33,110 nucleotides of DNA. Source: an uncultured Pelosinus sp. GTDB lineage: Bacteria > Bacillota > Negativicutes > Sporomusales > Acetonemataceae. This document shows, piece after piece, positions 1 through 7,870 of the stretch. A program made the position numbers and the translations under genes. Location of the stretch: the NCBI GenBank assembly GCA_900542835.1, contig UQPB01000037.1:1-33110 (forward strand). Reading direction: 5' to 3'. The notes beneath the pieces are model-generated. The model had not been told where the DNA came from, ran no database searches, and was given only the letters and a program-made list of their open reading frames with translations. Every line of letters begins with the position of its first letter. Within the stretch, counting starts at the first letter, position 1.

Positions 1-38
1 GAATCGGTCTTTCGCTCCTTGCCTTTTCCCTCGCTCAC

Positions 39-115
39 GGCGGCAGCTCACCGTCCCGCCCGTCTCGGTGGAATCGTCGTTAAACACCTGCCTTTCCGTA
101 AGCGATTGCCCAGAG
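39..115. repeat. Dispersed intergenic repeat, copy A
   Basis: This stretch aligns without gaps to 24677-24753, with roughly three quarters of bases identical by eye. Shared blocks are GGCGGCAG at the left, GTGGAATCG in the middle and GCGATTGCCC at the right. Each copy ends a few tens of bases upstream of a sigma-A promoter that drives a regulated leader. I see no coding capacity in it. It could be a short genomic repeat family or an upstream regulatory element. Confidence 0.6.
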
Positions 116-131
116 TACCTGCTCCCCCTGC

Positions 132-160
132 TTGACAAACTTAAACCGGTTATGTATGAT
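132..160 (+). promoter_or_regulatory. Sigma-A promoter of the cobalamin-riboswitch transcript
   Basis: A consensus -35 TTGACA (132-137) and a -10 TATGAT (155-160) are separated by exactly 17 bases. The predicted transcription start, near 167, lies just before the riboswitch aptamer. Confidence 0.8.
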
Positions 161-170
161 TGTGGACAAA

Positions 171-357
171 AGTCAATATGAGGTACAGGTGCCCGCAAGG
201 TAAGCGCTGCTTACCAAGGGCTTAATAGATAAGACCGGTGCAAGGCCGGCGCGGTCCCGCCACTGTAACGGGGAGCAACGCTAAAAGGATGCCACTGGGG
301 AAACCCGGGAAGGTTAGCGAAGCAATGACCCGGAGCCAGGAGAACTGCCTGTATGTC
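171..357 (+). promoter_or_regulatory. Cobalamin riboswitch
   Basis: The aptamer has the family hallmarks in order: a 5' element around AGGTACAGGTGCC (181-193), the GCCACTGT core of the B12 box (259-266), GCCACTGGG followed by AACCCGGGAAGG, and the closing GAGCCAGGAGAACTGCC segment. It binds adenosylcobalamin or a related corrinoid and usually switches off downstream expression. Two hairpins follow (396-414 and 425-447) that could act as the expression platform. The only gene downstream before a strong terminator is a GNAT acetyltransferase, which is an unusual client. Exact ends are approximate. Confidence 0.93.
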
Positions 358-395
358 AATCACCGTTTTTACCTGCGAGCGATGGGGAGGGGGTT

Positions 396-420
396 GCGCA
401 AAGTTTTTTTGCGCTTTATT
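396..420 (+). terminator. Short hairpin after the cobalamin riboswitch
   Basis: A 7-bp stem GCGCAAA/TTTGCGC (396-402 with 408-414) is followed by TTTATTT. It is a weak intrinsic terminator candidate lying some 40 bases after the aptamer. It may be part of the riboswitch expression platform together with the next hairpin. Confidence 0.4.
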
Positions 421-424
421 TCAT

Positions 425-458
425 CCTAATGCTGCCCTGGCATTAGGACTTTTGATTT
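425..458 (+). terminator. Intrinsic terminator in the riboswitch leader
   Basis: A perfect 8-bp stem CCTAATGC/GCATTAGG (425-432 with 440-447) is followed by a T-rich tract. It lies between the aptamer and the acetyltransferase start at 546, which suits cobalamin-dependent termination. The stem is AT-containing, so the strength is moderate. Confidence 0.55.
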
Positions 459-545
459 TAATCAGACACACCCTTGCTCGCCACCGGCAGTGGCTCGCCT
501 TGACCAGCTGCGGCCACTTATTTGATAAAAAAGGAGAGTTGAACC

Positions 546-1055
546 TTGACCGCGCAAGAAGTCGTTATCCGCCCCATCACCGCTGCCGATATCGCCGGCG
601 TACAGGCATTTCTGCTGCAGCAGCTAAAGACTTTGTTCAATCATGACGGGCAGGCCGCGCTCACCGACGATGTCTGGGGATTGGCCAAAACGTATCTGGA
701 GCCGGCCGACTGCAACATGTGGGCAGCGTTTTCGTCAGCGGGCGAAGTGCTTGCCACAGCCGCGATCTGCCGCTACAACGACCGCATTATGGTCCTAAAG
801 GGGCGCTATTCGTTGCCGGAAACGGCGGAAGTAGGCCGCTGCTATGTTGACGAGCGCCTGCGCCGCCAGGGAATCGGCTCCCGCCTGCTGGAACACATGG
901 TCGATTTCTGCAGGCAGCAGGACTACCGGATAATGTATCTGCATACCCATCATTTTCTGCCCGGCGGTTTTAACTTCTGGAAGAAACAAGGCTTTGCCAT
1001 TACCATTGATGAAGGCGGGCCGGCGGAAATTGTCCACATGGAAAAAAGCCTGTAA
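546..1055 (+). CDS. GNAT family N-acetyltransferase
   Basis: This 169-residue protein is a GCN5-related N-acetyltransferase, which transfers an acetyl group from acetyl-CoA to an amine of unknown identity. The acetyl-CoA pyrophosphate loop is visible as RRQGIGSRL, preceded by the beta-strand EVGRCYVDERL and followed by the C-terminal FWKKQGF segment typical of the fold. It starts with TTG at 546, with AGGAG about nine bases upstream; no better ATG lies nearby. It has no signal peptide or membrane segment and should be cytoplasmic. It is the only gene between the cobalamin riboswitch and a strong terminator, so its transcript is probably controlled by corrinoid level. Whether its substrate relates to B12 metabolism cannot be read from the sequence. 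Confidence 0.85.
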   Translation: MTAQEVVIRPITAADIAGVQAFLLQQLKTLFNHDGQAALTDDVWGLAKTYLEPADCNMWAAFSSAGEVLATAAICRYNDRIMVLKGRYSLPETAEVGRCYVDERLRRQGIGSRLLEHMVDFCRQQDYRIMYLHTHHFLPGGFNFWKKQGFAITIDEGGPAEIVHMEKSL

Positions 1056-1113
1056 ATAAAGGACTGTCATCAAACGCTTAGTGCACCTGCGTCTGATGAC
1101 AGTCCTTTATTCA
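1055..1113. terminator. Strong bidirectional terminator
   Basis: An 18-bp perfect inverted repeat (1055-1072 with 1094-1111) has A- and T-rich ends on both strands. Its loop holds a further 4-bp stem (ACGC/GCGT). It can terminate the acetyltransferase from the left and the kinase operon arriving from the right. Confidence 0.85.
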
Positions 1114-1213
1114 TTGTGCCTCTGCAGCTTGTCATCCGATCCCGGAAAAAATCCTTTTTTCGGTAGAAAGAGCACACCCCGGAGAGGAACAGAGACTTCA
1201 GATATCTTGGCGG

Positions 1214-3406
1214 CTATAGCTTCCGCAGCCGGAAGGTTTGATCCGCCGGCGACCATTCCACCGCCGCCCGGTTTTTGCCGCTGTAAAGCACCAATTGCGT
1301 CCCCTCAAGCTCAATTCCCGCCTGGCCCCGCAGCAGCCCCGCCGACCGCAGTTCGCCCAGGTCGGGGGAGAACAGTGGTCCGACCGTATCAGGCCCGGTG
1401 CGGCCAATAATTTTAACTTCCTCAATAAAATTCGCGCCCACCAGTCGGAAATAAATCAGATCCGGCACATCGCCGCGCAAATAAGCGGCGTACCAGCGCT
1501 GCTCCCTGACATTGCCGACTTCTGCCAGCAACCGCCCTTCCTGGGAAATCGCCAATGTTCCCCGTGACGAGTTCTGCCTGTTGAGAATGAGCTGCTGCGC
1601 CTGGCGGTTGCCCAGCAGATCAATTTCGAAGCCGGGCTCGCCGGACGATGGCAGTTTAAACTCGGTTAACCGGCCGCGGGCAAATACTTTATTCACGTTC
1701 CGCTCCGCTCCCAGCGATCGCAGCAGTTCAACCGCCTGCTGGTTGCCGGCGGCAGACATCCGGTCAAGCAGGGTATTGCCTTCTTGGTCAACCGTATTGA
1801 GCCCCGCCCCCTGCGCCACCAGATAAGCCGCCGACTCACGACTGCCGGCCAGCACGGCCTGTTCCAGCAGCGACAGTCCCTGCTCGCTGCGGCTGTCCGG
1901 CCCCAGCTGCAGCTTTGTCATTAACAGCTTGAGAACCGGAACATCGCCCCGCTGCAGGGCAATATCCAGAGGCCGCTGCCCCTGAAAATCCTTGCGGTCA
2001 AGGCTGGCACCACGACTGATTAAATAGTCAACCATAGCCAGCTGACCGCTGCCGACCGCTGTGAGCAGAGCCGTTTCGCCGGTTCCGGTCGCCGCGTAAT
2101 CAGCGGTATAGCCGGCGTCCAGAAACAGGCTGACCACCTCACGATTGCCTGCTTTGACCGCCTGAAAAAAAGCCGCTTCGCTAAACGCCACGCCGCGGCG
2201 CTCCAATTGCCGCTCCGGGCCGCCGGTCTGCCAGTGCCAGCCGGCAATGGCAACGGCGGCGAGCAGCAGTACCAGCAGCACCGGCCGCAACCGCTGCAGC
2301 TGGCGCGGCTTTTGCCGCAGAGGCGGCGGCTCGTCCGGCAATTCGGCCGTCTCCCCGCCGCCGACCAAAGCCGTAGGCGGCCCGGCGGGCGGCAGCGGCC
2401 GGGTCAGTGCTTCCATACCGGCGGCAGCGGCAGCCGCAGAAGCAGGCGCAAGCACAACCGTTTCCCCTGTCAGGCAAGCCTGCAGGGCGGCGATCGACGG
2501 CAGCCGGTCTTCCGGCAGCACCGCCAAGCCTTTTACGAGTGCCTGCAGCAGTCCCGGTGAATGCTGCTGCAATTCATATTCGGGATGGAAGCTGTCATTG
2601 CTCATCCGGCTGAGCGCGTCGGGTGGCGCAAAACCGGTCAGCATGTAATACAGCGTCGCCGCACAGCCATAGACATCTGTCCAGGGTCCCTGCCGGCCCT
2701 GGCGGTCGTATTGCTCCACCGGCGCAAAACCGGGAGTAACTAGCAGCGAAAAGCCCTGACTCAGCGCTTCCACGGTCTGACGGGCCGCGCCGAAATCAAG
2801 CAAAATCGGCCGCCCCTCATCGGTGATATAAATATTCTGCGGCTTAATATCGCGGTGAAGGATGCCGTGCCCATGTACCTCCCGCAGTCCGTCGAAAACC
2901 GGCAGCAGCAGCGCCAGAGCCGCCTGCTCGCTCAGGCGGCCGCCGCTGCGATCAATATGTTCGACCAGGGTGACGCCGGAATAGTACTCCATCACCAGAT
3001 AAGCGGTGGCATTCTCTTCAAAGAAATCAATAATCCGTACAATATTGGCATGAGAAAATTTTGCCAGCAGACGCGCTTCCCGCAAAAATTGCTCCAGACC
3101 CGCCGAGAACACGGCGGCGTCCGCTGCCGCATGCACCTCAACACTACGCCCGTCTAAGCCGCGGCCGGCAATGGAGCGTGGCAGGAATTCCTTAACCGCT
3201 ACTTTCCTGTCCAGCTTGCGGTGATAACCCAGATAAGTAATCCCAAAACCGCCGGGACTCCCCAAAATGTTGCCAATCAGATATTCCTGACGCAGCAGCG
3301 CGCCGCGCGGCAGCAGCAGGGAACTCTGCCGCGCGTCCTGCCGGTAGCCGCAATGCGGGCAGGGTTCCCCGCCGGCCGGTTCAAAACAGCCGGGACAAAG
3401 CGACAT
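1214..3406 (-). CDS. Zinc-ribbon / Ser-Thr protein kinase / ankyrin-repeat membrane protein
   Basis: This 730-residue fusion has four parts. An N-terminal zinc ribbon has Cys4, Cys7, Cys16 and Cys19. A Hanks-type kinase domain spans about 42-312, with the glycine loop GGFGITYLG, catalytic Lys72 in AVKEF, HRDIKPQN (Asp186) and DFG (204-206), so it should be active. An Ala/Pro-rich linker and one transmembrane helix follow at about 374-391. The outer part carries four to five degenerate ankyrin repeats (about 407-569) and a C-terminal domain of about 155 residues that I do not recognise. The start at 3406 is chosen because GGGGGT lies six bases upstream. An ATG at 3424 overlapping the upstream stop is possible but has a weak ribosome binding site. 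The gene follows the MscS gene and is likely cotranscribed. Targets and ligand are unknown. Confidence 0.88.
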   Translation of the reverse strand: MSLCPGCFEPAGGEPCPHCGYRQDARQSSLLLPRGALLRQEYLIGNILGSPGGFGITYLGYHRKLDRKVAVKEFLPRSIAGRGLDGRSVEVHAAADAAVFSAGLEQFLREARLLAKFSHANIVRIIDFFEENATAYLVMEYYSGVTLVEHIDRSGGRLSEQAALALLLPVFDGLREVHGHGILHRDIKPQNIYITDEGRPILLDFGAARQTVEALSQGFSLLVTPGFAPVEQYDRQGRQGPWTDVYGCAATLYYMLTGFAPPDALSRMSNDSFHPEYELQQHSPGLLQALVKGLAVLPEDRLPSIAALQACLTGETVVLAPASAAAAAAGMEALTRPLPPAGPPTALVGGGETAELPDEPPPLRQKPRQLQRLRPVLLVLLLAAVAIAGWHWQTGGPERQLERRGVAFSEAAFFQAVKAGNREVVSLFLDAGYTADYAATGTGETALLTAVGSGQLAMVDYLISRGASLDRKDFQGQRPLDIALQRGDVPVLKLLMTKLQLGPDSRSEQGLSLLEQAVLAGSRESAAYLVAQGAGLNTVDQEGNTLLDRMSAAGNQQAVELLRSLGAERNVNKVFARGRLTEFKLPSSGEPGFEIDLLGNRQAQQLILNRQNSSRGTLAISQEGRLLAEVGNVREQRWYAAYLRGDVPDLIYFRLVGANFIEEVKIIGRTGPDTVGPLFSPDLGELRSAGLLRGQAGIELEGTQLVLYSGKNRAAVEWSPADQTFRLRKL

Positions 3407-3420
3407 TGACATACCCCCAA

Positions 3421-4524
3421 TCATTCCGTCTGCCGCGGCTGCCGTCTCTCCAGATAAACCGTGCTGCTCGGCAGAGCAAACTGAACGCCGTGTTTCTCCA
3501 TAATCTGCATGATCTTAAAGTTGATATCCTGCTTGATTGTCAGATAATCGCCCCAAACAATCGTCTTGGTAAAGTAATAAATAAACAGCTCCAGCGCCGT
3601 TTCGCCAAACCCGTCAAATTTGACAAAGATCATATTCTGATCAACATCGGGATGGGTTCGCAGCAGTCTTTCAATATCATTGGCGCAGGCGTTAAGACTA
3701 TAGGCAGGCGTGTCGTAAACCACCCGCAGCTGAAAGGTTACCCGTCGCAGTGAACGCTTGGTAAAATTGATGATTGGCGCATTCACCAGGCTGGAGTTCG
3801 GCACCGTGATCACCGACTGGTCAAATGCCCGTATCCGGGTGCTGCGAAAGCTGATGTTCTCGATCATCCCCTCCACAGAGTCGGTTTTGATCCAATCGCC
3901 AATACTAAAGGTTTTGTCGGTAATAATGACAATGCCGGAAAAAATATTGGCCAGCAGGTCTTTGGCTGCCAGAGCGAACGCCAGACCACCGAGCCCCAAG
4001 CCGGCAATAAAGCCGTTGACATCGTAGCCCCAGGTACTGGCAATAGCGACAAACGCCAGCGCTAAAGCAATCAGCCGCAGCACCTTGGAAAAGAACGGCA
4101 CCAGAATCTTGTCCACTTCATAATTAAAAATGCGCTGTGACGCAAGCGCTGCCCCGGCATAATAGCCAATCAGCGCATAAACGGCACCGGCGAACAAAAA
4201 AATCGTACCGGTACGGAACAAATCATTCAGAAACGGCTTCCATTCGCCTGACAGATAATTCTGCAGCGCCAGATAAGCACCGATCAGCACAATCATATGC
4301 TTGACCGGATCGCGCAATACCGGCAGGAACGAGGCCTCGGCGCTCTCGCGGCTGCGATGTGTCAGGTTAAGGATAAACTGAAAAATATAGCGGGTGAACA
4401 AATTTCGCAGCAATAAAAAAATCAGGAAAATCAGCAGCGATCCCGCCAGCTTATAGACAAGCGCATGGCTGGCACCGTAAGCTGCCAGCTGGTTGAATTG
4501 CTCCGGCAGATAGTCAAACTGCAC
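3421..4524 (-). CDS. MscS-family mechanosensitive channel
   Basis: This 367-residue membrane protein of the small-conductance mechanosensitive channel family should gate ions and small solutes at the inner membrane under tension. About five hydrophobic segments precede the Gly/Ala-rich pore helix at about 172-200 (GLGLGGLAFALAAKDLLANI). The conserved beta domain follows (IGDWIK, then ITVPNSSLVNAPIINFT) and a C-terminal alpha-beta domain. The start is GTG at 4524, with AAGGAGGG six bases upstream; an in-frame ATG at 4584 has no such site. The downstream kinase gene begins within or just after its stop codon, so the two are translationally close. That pairing suggests an envelope-stress module, by inference only. 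Confidence 0.92.
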   Translation of the reverse strand: MQFDYLPEQFNQLAAYGASHALVYKLAGSLLIFLIFLLLRNLFTRYIFQFILNLTHRSRESAEASFLPVLRDPVKHMIVLIGAYLALQNYLSGEWKPFLNDLFRTGTIFLFAGAVYALIGYYAGAALASQRIFNYEVDKILVPFFSKVLRLIALALAFVAIASTWGYDVNGFIAGLGLGGLAFALAAKDLLANIFSGIVIITDKTFSIGDWIKTDSVEGMIENISFRSTRIRAFDQSVITVPNSSLVNAPIINFTKRSLRRVTFQLRVVYDTPAYSLNACANDIERLLRTHPDVDQNMIFVKFDGFGETALELFIYYFTKTIVWGDYLTIKQDINFKIMQIMEKHGVQFALPSSTVYLERRQPRQTE

Positions 4525-4820
4525 GCCGATCCCTCCTTGGCACACCGCGGTTCGCCTTTGCCGCGCCGTATTGACGACGGCCAAAAAAGCTCATTATCTT
4601 TCATTTTAATTTATCGCAGCGGAAAAGACAAGGCTTTTACCGCAGCATGAGCAGGAGCAGCAGTTCCGGACCAGATAAGTCAGACAGAGATCTGCCGCCA
4701 ACCAACTCCGTGCGCGGCGCAAAACCGCGCGCCGATTACCCACTTCGTGTACCTTGGCGGCAGGTGCAGACCCAATGGCGTCTTGGCGTTTTATTCGCTA
4801 AGAAATCGCCTGACAGGGTA

Positions 4821-5312
4821 CTAGCGACAGGGCCGGATCACACCGCAGCCAATGCGCTTGCCGGAGTTTCCGCTTGGCTGGGTACGGTAGTCATCGGGAT
4901 TTTGATGAATAATCACTGCCTTGCCAATCACATCGCTAACGCAGAAGCGATCGGTAAAGAAGTGCATAATCGCTGTCCCATGATTGGAAAATAACACGGG
5001 AAAGTCGCCGGCATGGTTGCCGTGAGGCTGATTATCGGGATTCCAGTGCGCTCCCGCCGTCTCGAACGGATCATCGCTATGGGCGTGTTCGCAATCGCCA
5101 ACTGCATGAATATGGAACCCATGCGGACCAATCGGCTGGCCGCCAGGAGGAGCGGGCCGGTAGCGCGGCAGGCCGTAAACAGCCGCCTCTACCCAGGTGC
5201 CGCCGGGAACATCAAAAAAGCATACCTGGCCCCGCAGCCGCGGCGCCAGATCGCTACCGCAGATTTTGGCACAGGCCCGGCAGGGTCTATTTGTTTGCTG
5301 CATGCGTATCAT
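4821..5312 (-). CDS. sodC: Cu/Zn superoxide dismutase family protein
   Basis: This is a copper/zinc superoxide dismutase of about 163 residues that dismutates superoxide. All metal ligands are present: His67 and His69 (GFHIHAVGDC), bridging His89 (AGAHWNP), His97, His100 and Asp103 (PHGNHAGDFP) and His136 (IIHQNPDD). Arg153 of the active-site channel and the disulfide pair Cys74/Cys156 are also present. The zinc loop is short, with three residues between the second and third zinc histidines, as I recall for other Firmicute homologues. No signal peptide is visible. The N-terminus instead has a CRACAKIC cysteine cluster. Starts at 5312 (ATG, very close to GGGAG) and 5303 (ATG, better spaced) are both possible. 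It is transcribed alone. Confidence 0.9.
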   Translation of the reverse strand: MIRMQQTNRPCRACAKICGSDLAPRLRGQVCFFDVPGGTWVEAAVYGLPRYRPAPPGGQPIGPHGFHIHAVGDCEHAHSDDPFETAGAHWNPDNQPHGNHAGDFPVLFSNHGTAIMHFFTDRFCVSDVIGKAVIIHQNPDDYRTQPSGNSGKRIGCGVIRPCR

Positions 5313-5411
5313 CACTCCCGGATCGTTTTTCTCTATCCTATGCCAGTTCAGCAGACAGGGTGACAACCGCTGCGGCAATAACCGCCGGTTCAGCTCGGTT
5401 GGCCCGGAGCT

Positions 5412-5450
5412 AAAAATGCCCTTGCCGCTGGCGGCAAGGGCATTTTTGTT
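5412..5450. terminator. Intrinsic terminator of icd
   Basis: A 17-bp perfect inverted repeat (5412-5428 with 5431-5447) with A/T runs at both ends lies directly after the icd stop on the minus strand and before the sodC start. It isolates icd transcription from sodC. Confidence 0.88.
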
Positions 5451-5462
5451 GCCTTCCGGCGC

Positions 5463-6674
5463 TTAACGGCCGGCAAGCAGTCGTTTATTTACCTCACGCA
5501 GGAAGGTTTCGGTATTTACAATGGTTGTATCGGCTGACGCTGACAGCAGCGCCAGATCTTTGGTCAGAATGCCGTCGTCAATGGTCCGCAGCGAGGCCGT
5601 CTCCAGCGCTGATGCAAACCCGGTCAATTCCTTATTGCGATCCAGCTCACCGCGTTTTTTCAGCGCTCCCGTCCAGGCAAAGATCGTGGCCATGGGATTA
5701 GTGGAGGTCTCCTGTCCGTTAAGATGCTGGTAATAATGCCGCTGCACGGTGCCGTGAGCGGCCTCAAATTCATAACAGCCGTCGGGCGACAGCAATACCG
5801 ACGTCATCATTGCCAGACTGCCAAAAGCTGTTGCCACCATGTCGGACATAACATCGCCGTCATAATTTTTGCAGGCCCAGATCATACCGCCCTCAGACCG
5901 GATGATTCTGGCGACAGCGTCATCGATCAGCGTATAAAAATATTCGATGCCGGCAGCGGCAAACCGCTGCTGGTATTCGGCGGCATAAATGGTTTGAAAG
6001 ACGTCTTTAAAATGATGATCATAAACCTTGGAAATTGTGTCTTTTGCCGAAAACCACAGGTCTTGCTTCTGCTCCAGCGCATAGGCAAAGCAGCTCCTGG
6101 CAAAATTCTCAATCGACCGGTCCAGATTATGCATGCCCAGCACAATGCCCGGCCCGTCGAACGCATGCAGCGTCTGCCGCGTTACCTCGCCGCCGGCGGC
6201 GGTAAAGACCAGTTCCGCCCTGCCGGCTGCCGGGACGCGGTATTCGCTGCTTTTATAAATATCACCATAGGCGTGCCTGGCAATTGTAATCGGCTTTTTC
6301 CAGGCAGCGATCAACGGTTTGACCCTGCCGACAATGATTGGCATCCGAAACACGGTTCCGTCCAGGATGGCTCTAATGGTGGCATTGGGACTTTTCCAGA
6401 CCTGACGCAAATGATACTCTTTGACACGGTCGGCGTTAGCGGTAATGGTGGCACATTTGACGCCTACGCCATATTTTTTTATCGCCAGCGCCGCCGCTTC
6501 CGTCACCGCATCCCCAGTCTTATCACGATTGACAAGCCCGAGATCATAATACTCGGTTCTTAGGTCCACATACGGCTGCAGCAAGATATCTTTGATCAGC
6601 CGCCAGATAATCCTGGTCATTTCATCCCCGTCCATTTCGACCAGCGGCGTCTGCATACTGATTTTTTCCGTCAT
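5463..6674 (-). CDS. icd: NADP-dependent isocitrate dehydrogenase (type II)
   Basis: This 403-residue protein converts isocitrate to 2-oxoglutarate and CO2 with NADP+. Its length and motifs match the dimeric type II family that includes human IDH1, not the E. coli type. Substrate residues are visible in KSPNATIR (94-101, plus Arg102 region), RMPIIVGR and ARHAYGD (Arg133). The catalytic Lys lies in AKDTIS and the metal site in NYDGDVMSD. GTVQRHYYQH keeps the Arg-His pair that selects NADP. The position equivalent to human Lys260 is Arg here, a conservative change. The start has AAGGGAG just upstream. The gene lies 33 bases after a chemoreceptor gene on the same strand and may share its transcript. 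It would supply 2-oxoglutarate and NADPH for biosynthesis. Confidence 0.95.
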   Translation of the reverse strand: MTEKISMQTPLVEMDGDEMTRIIWRLIKDILLQPYVDLRTEYYDLGLVNRDKTGDAVTEAAALAIKKYGVGVKCATITANADRVKEYHLRQVWKSPNATIRAILDGTVFRMPIIVGRVKPLIAAWKKPITIARHAYGDIYKSSEYRVPAAGRAELVFTAAGGEVTRQTLHAFDGPGIVLGMHNLDRSIENFARSCFAYALEQKQDLWFSAKDTISKVYDHHFKDVFQTIYAAEYQQRFAAAGIEYFYTLIDDAVARIIRSEGGMIWACKNYDGDVMSDMVATAFGSLAMMTSVLLSPDGCYEFEAAHGTVQRHYYQHLNGQETSTNPMATIFAWTGALKKRGELDRNKELTGFASALETASLRTIDDGILTKDLALLSASADTTIVNTETFLREVNKRLLAGR

Positions 6675-6707
6675 AACGAACTCCCTTCAAAACTGATGAA
6701 CACGCGG

Positions 6708-7802
6708 CTAATCCTCCATACGGGCCGATCGCAGCATATCCGCACTGGTTTGCTGCAAGCCGGCAATCAGTTCGGCGATCGACTGCGTCGCCTTGCTTTG
6801 CTCTTCAGTAATATGCGCGGTCTGCTGCGTATTGCGGATAACAGTATCCATAGACAGCTGCATCTGTCCCAGCATCTGGCCGATGCTTTTAGCCGAATCA
6901 GTGCTTTGCACCGATAGTTTCCTCACTTCATCCGCCACGACGGCAAAGCCGCGACCGAGGTCACCCGCCCGCGCCGCCTCGATTGAGGCGTTGAGGCCGA
7001 GCAGATTCGTCTGACTGGCGATTTGGCGAATGACATCAAGAATTTTATTGGTATTGCTGACATCCTGCGAGGCCTTGCCTGACAGCTTGGCCACTTCCGC
7101 CATACTGGCCGCCAGCTCCTGCTGGGAAGCGTTTAATTCTTCAACAGAAGCGGCAATGTTGACAATCGCGTCATTAAGCCGGCGCGCGTGCGTTAAAAAC
7201 AGGCCCTGCCGGTCGGCGGCCTGCACAAAGCGGATTACCGTTTTCGCCAGGCGGCTGACCGATTCCGGTGAAGCCTCTCTGGCGGGACTGGCAATAATCG
7301 CCGCATCCGTCCGCAACAGCTTACCGTATCGCTTATACAATAGTTTATCTGGCGCCGTATAGCCTTCATTGCCAATAATATAGCGGGCGTCTGCCAGGGC
7401 GGCTTCCACTGATTCAGGCGCATCCTCGTCAAAAGCAACGACCTGATAGTGGAGATGCCCAATTTGGTATTGATGCAAATATTTAACGATTACATTGGCA
7501 CCGGCCCGGCTGTTATTGAAAACCGTCACATTTTCTCCCGCCGGAATCCCGGCCACCCGGATAAAAAATTCTGCCGGCGGTCGCAATTCCATCGCGATCA
7601 CCTTTTCGGCACCGAATTCGGCGGTAAACGCTTTTTCCCGGCTGGCGTAGCAGACATAGAGATCACCGCTATAACCGGCATGCTCCCCCAGGTTAGCCGG
7701 TATGGTCTCCGCCAAATCGCCCAGCGTGCCGCAGACAACCTGCTCCAGCTCTCTCGTCAGCGCCGTATTGCTGCCAACAACCACAATTTTAACCTTTGTC
7801 AA
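6708..7802 (-). CDS. Soluble methyl-accepting chemotaxis-like receptor
   Basis: This 364-residue protein has a C-terminal chemoreceptor signalling hairpin whose tip (NLLGLNASIEAARAGDLGRG, about 266-285) is the conserved CheA/CheW-binding region, followed by FAVVADEVRKLS. No transmembrane segment is present, so it is cytoplasmic. The first 200 residues form a mixed alpha/beta domain beginning KVKIVVVGSNTALTRELE. In my judgement it resembles N-terminal sensing domains of some sigma-54 activators, but I cannot name the family. The start is TTG at 7802 with GGGGAGG seven bases upstream. The methylation helices are short. It precedes icd by 33 bases, so it may sense a metabolic cue, by inference only. 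Confidence 0.88.
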   Translation of the reverse strand: MTKVKIVVVGSNTALTRELEQVVCGTLGDLAETIPANLGEHAGYSGDLYVCYASREKAFTAEFGAEKVIAMELRPPAEFFIRVAGIPAGENVTVFNNSRAGANVIVKYLHQYQIGHLHYQVVAFDEDAPESVEAALADARYIIGNEGYTAPDKLLYKRYGKLLRTDAAIIASPAREASPESVSRLAKTVIRFVQAADRQGLFLTHARRLNDAIVNIAASVEELNASQQELAASMAEVAKLSGKASQDVSNTNKILDVIRQIASQTNLLGLNASIEAARAGDLGRGFAVVADEVRKLSVQSTDSAKSIGQMLGQMQLSMDTVIRNTQQTAHITEEQSKATQSIAELIAGLQQTSADMLRSARMED

Positions 7803-7870
7803 AATAAGGCCTCCCCATACGCCAGACTATCTGCAATTTCATCTATTTTTTTAACTTTTTAAATAAACAT

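Noticed and set aside
238..429. Open frame of 63 codons over the riboswitch
   Set aside because: It lies inside the aptamer and leader hairpins and has no ribosome binding site or recognisable protein features.
4647..4994. 115-codon frame on the plus strand
   Set aside because: It overlaps the 3' end of sodC antisense and has no features of a real protein.
5724..6563. 279-codon frame on the plus strand
   Set aside because: It is antisense to icd, whose motifs are intact; no family features.
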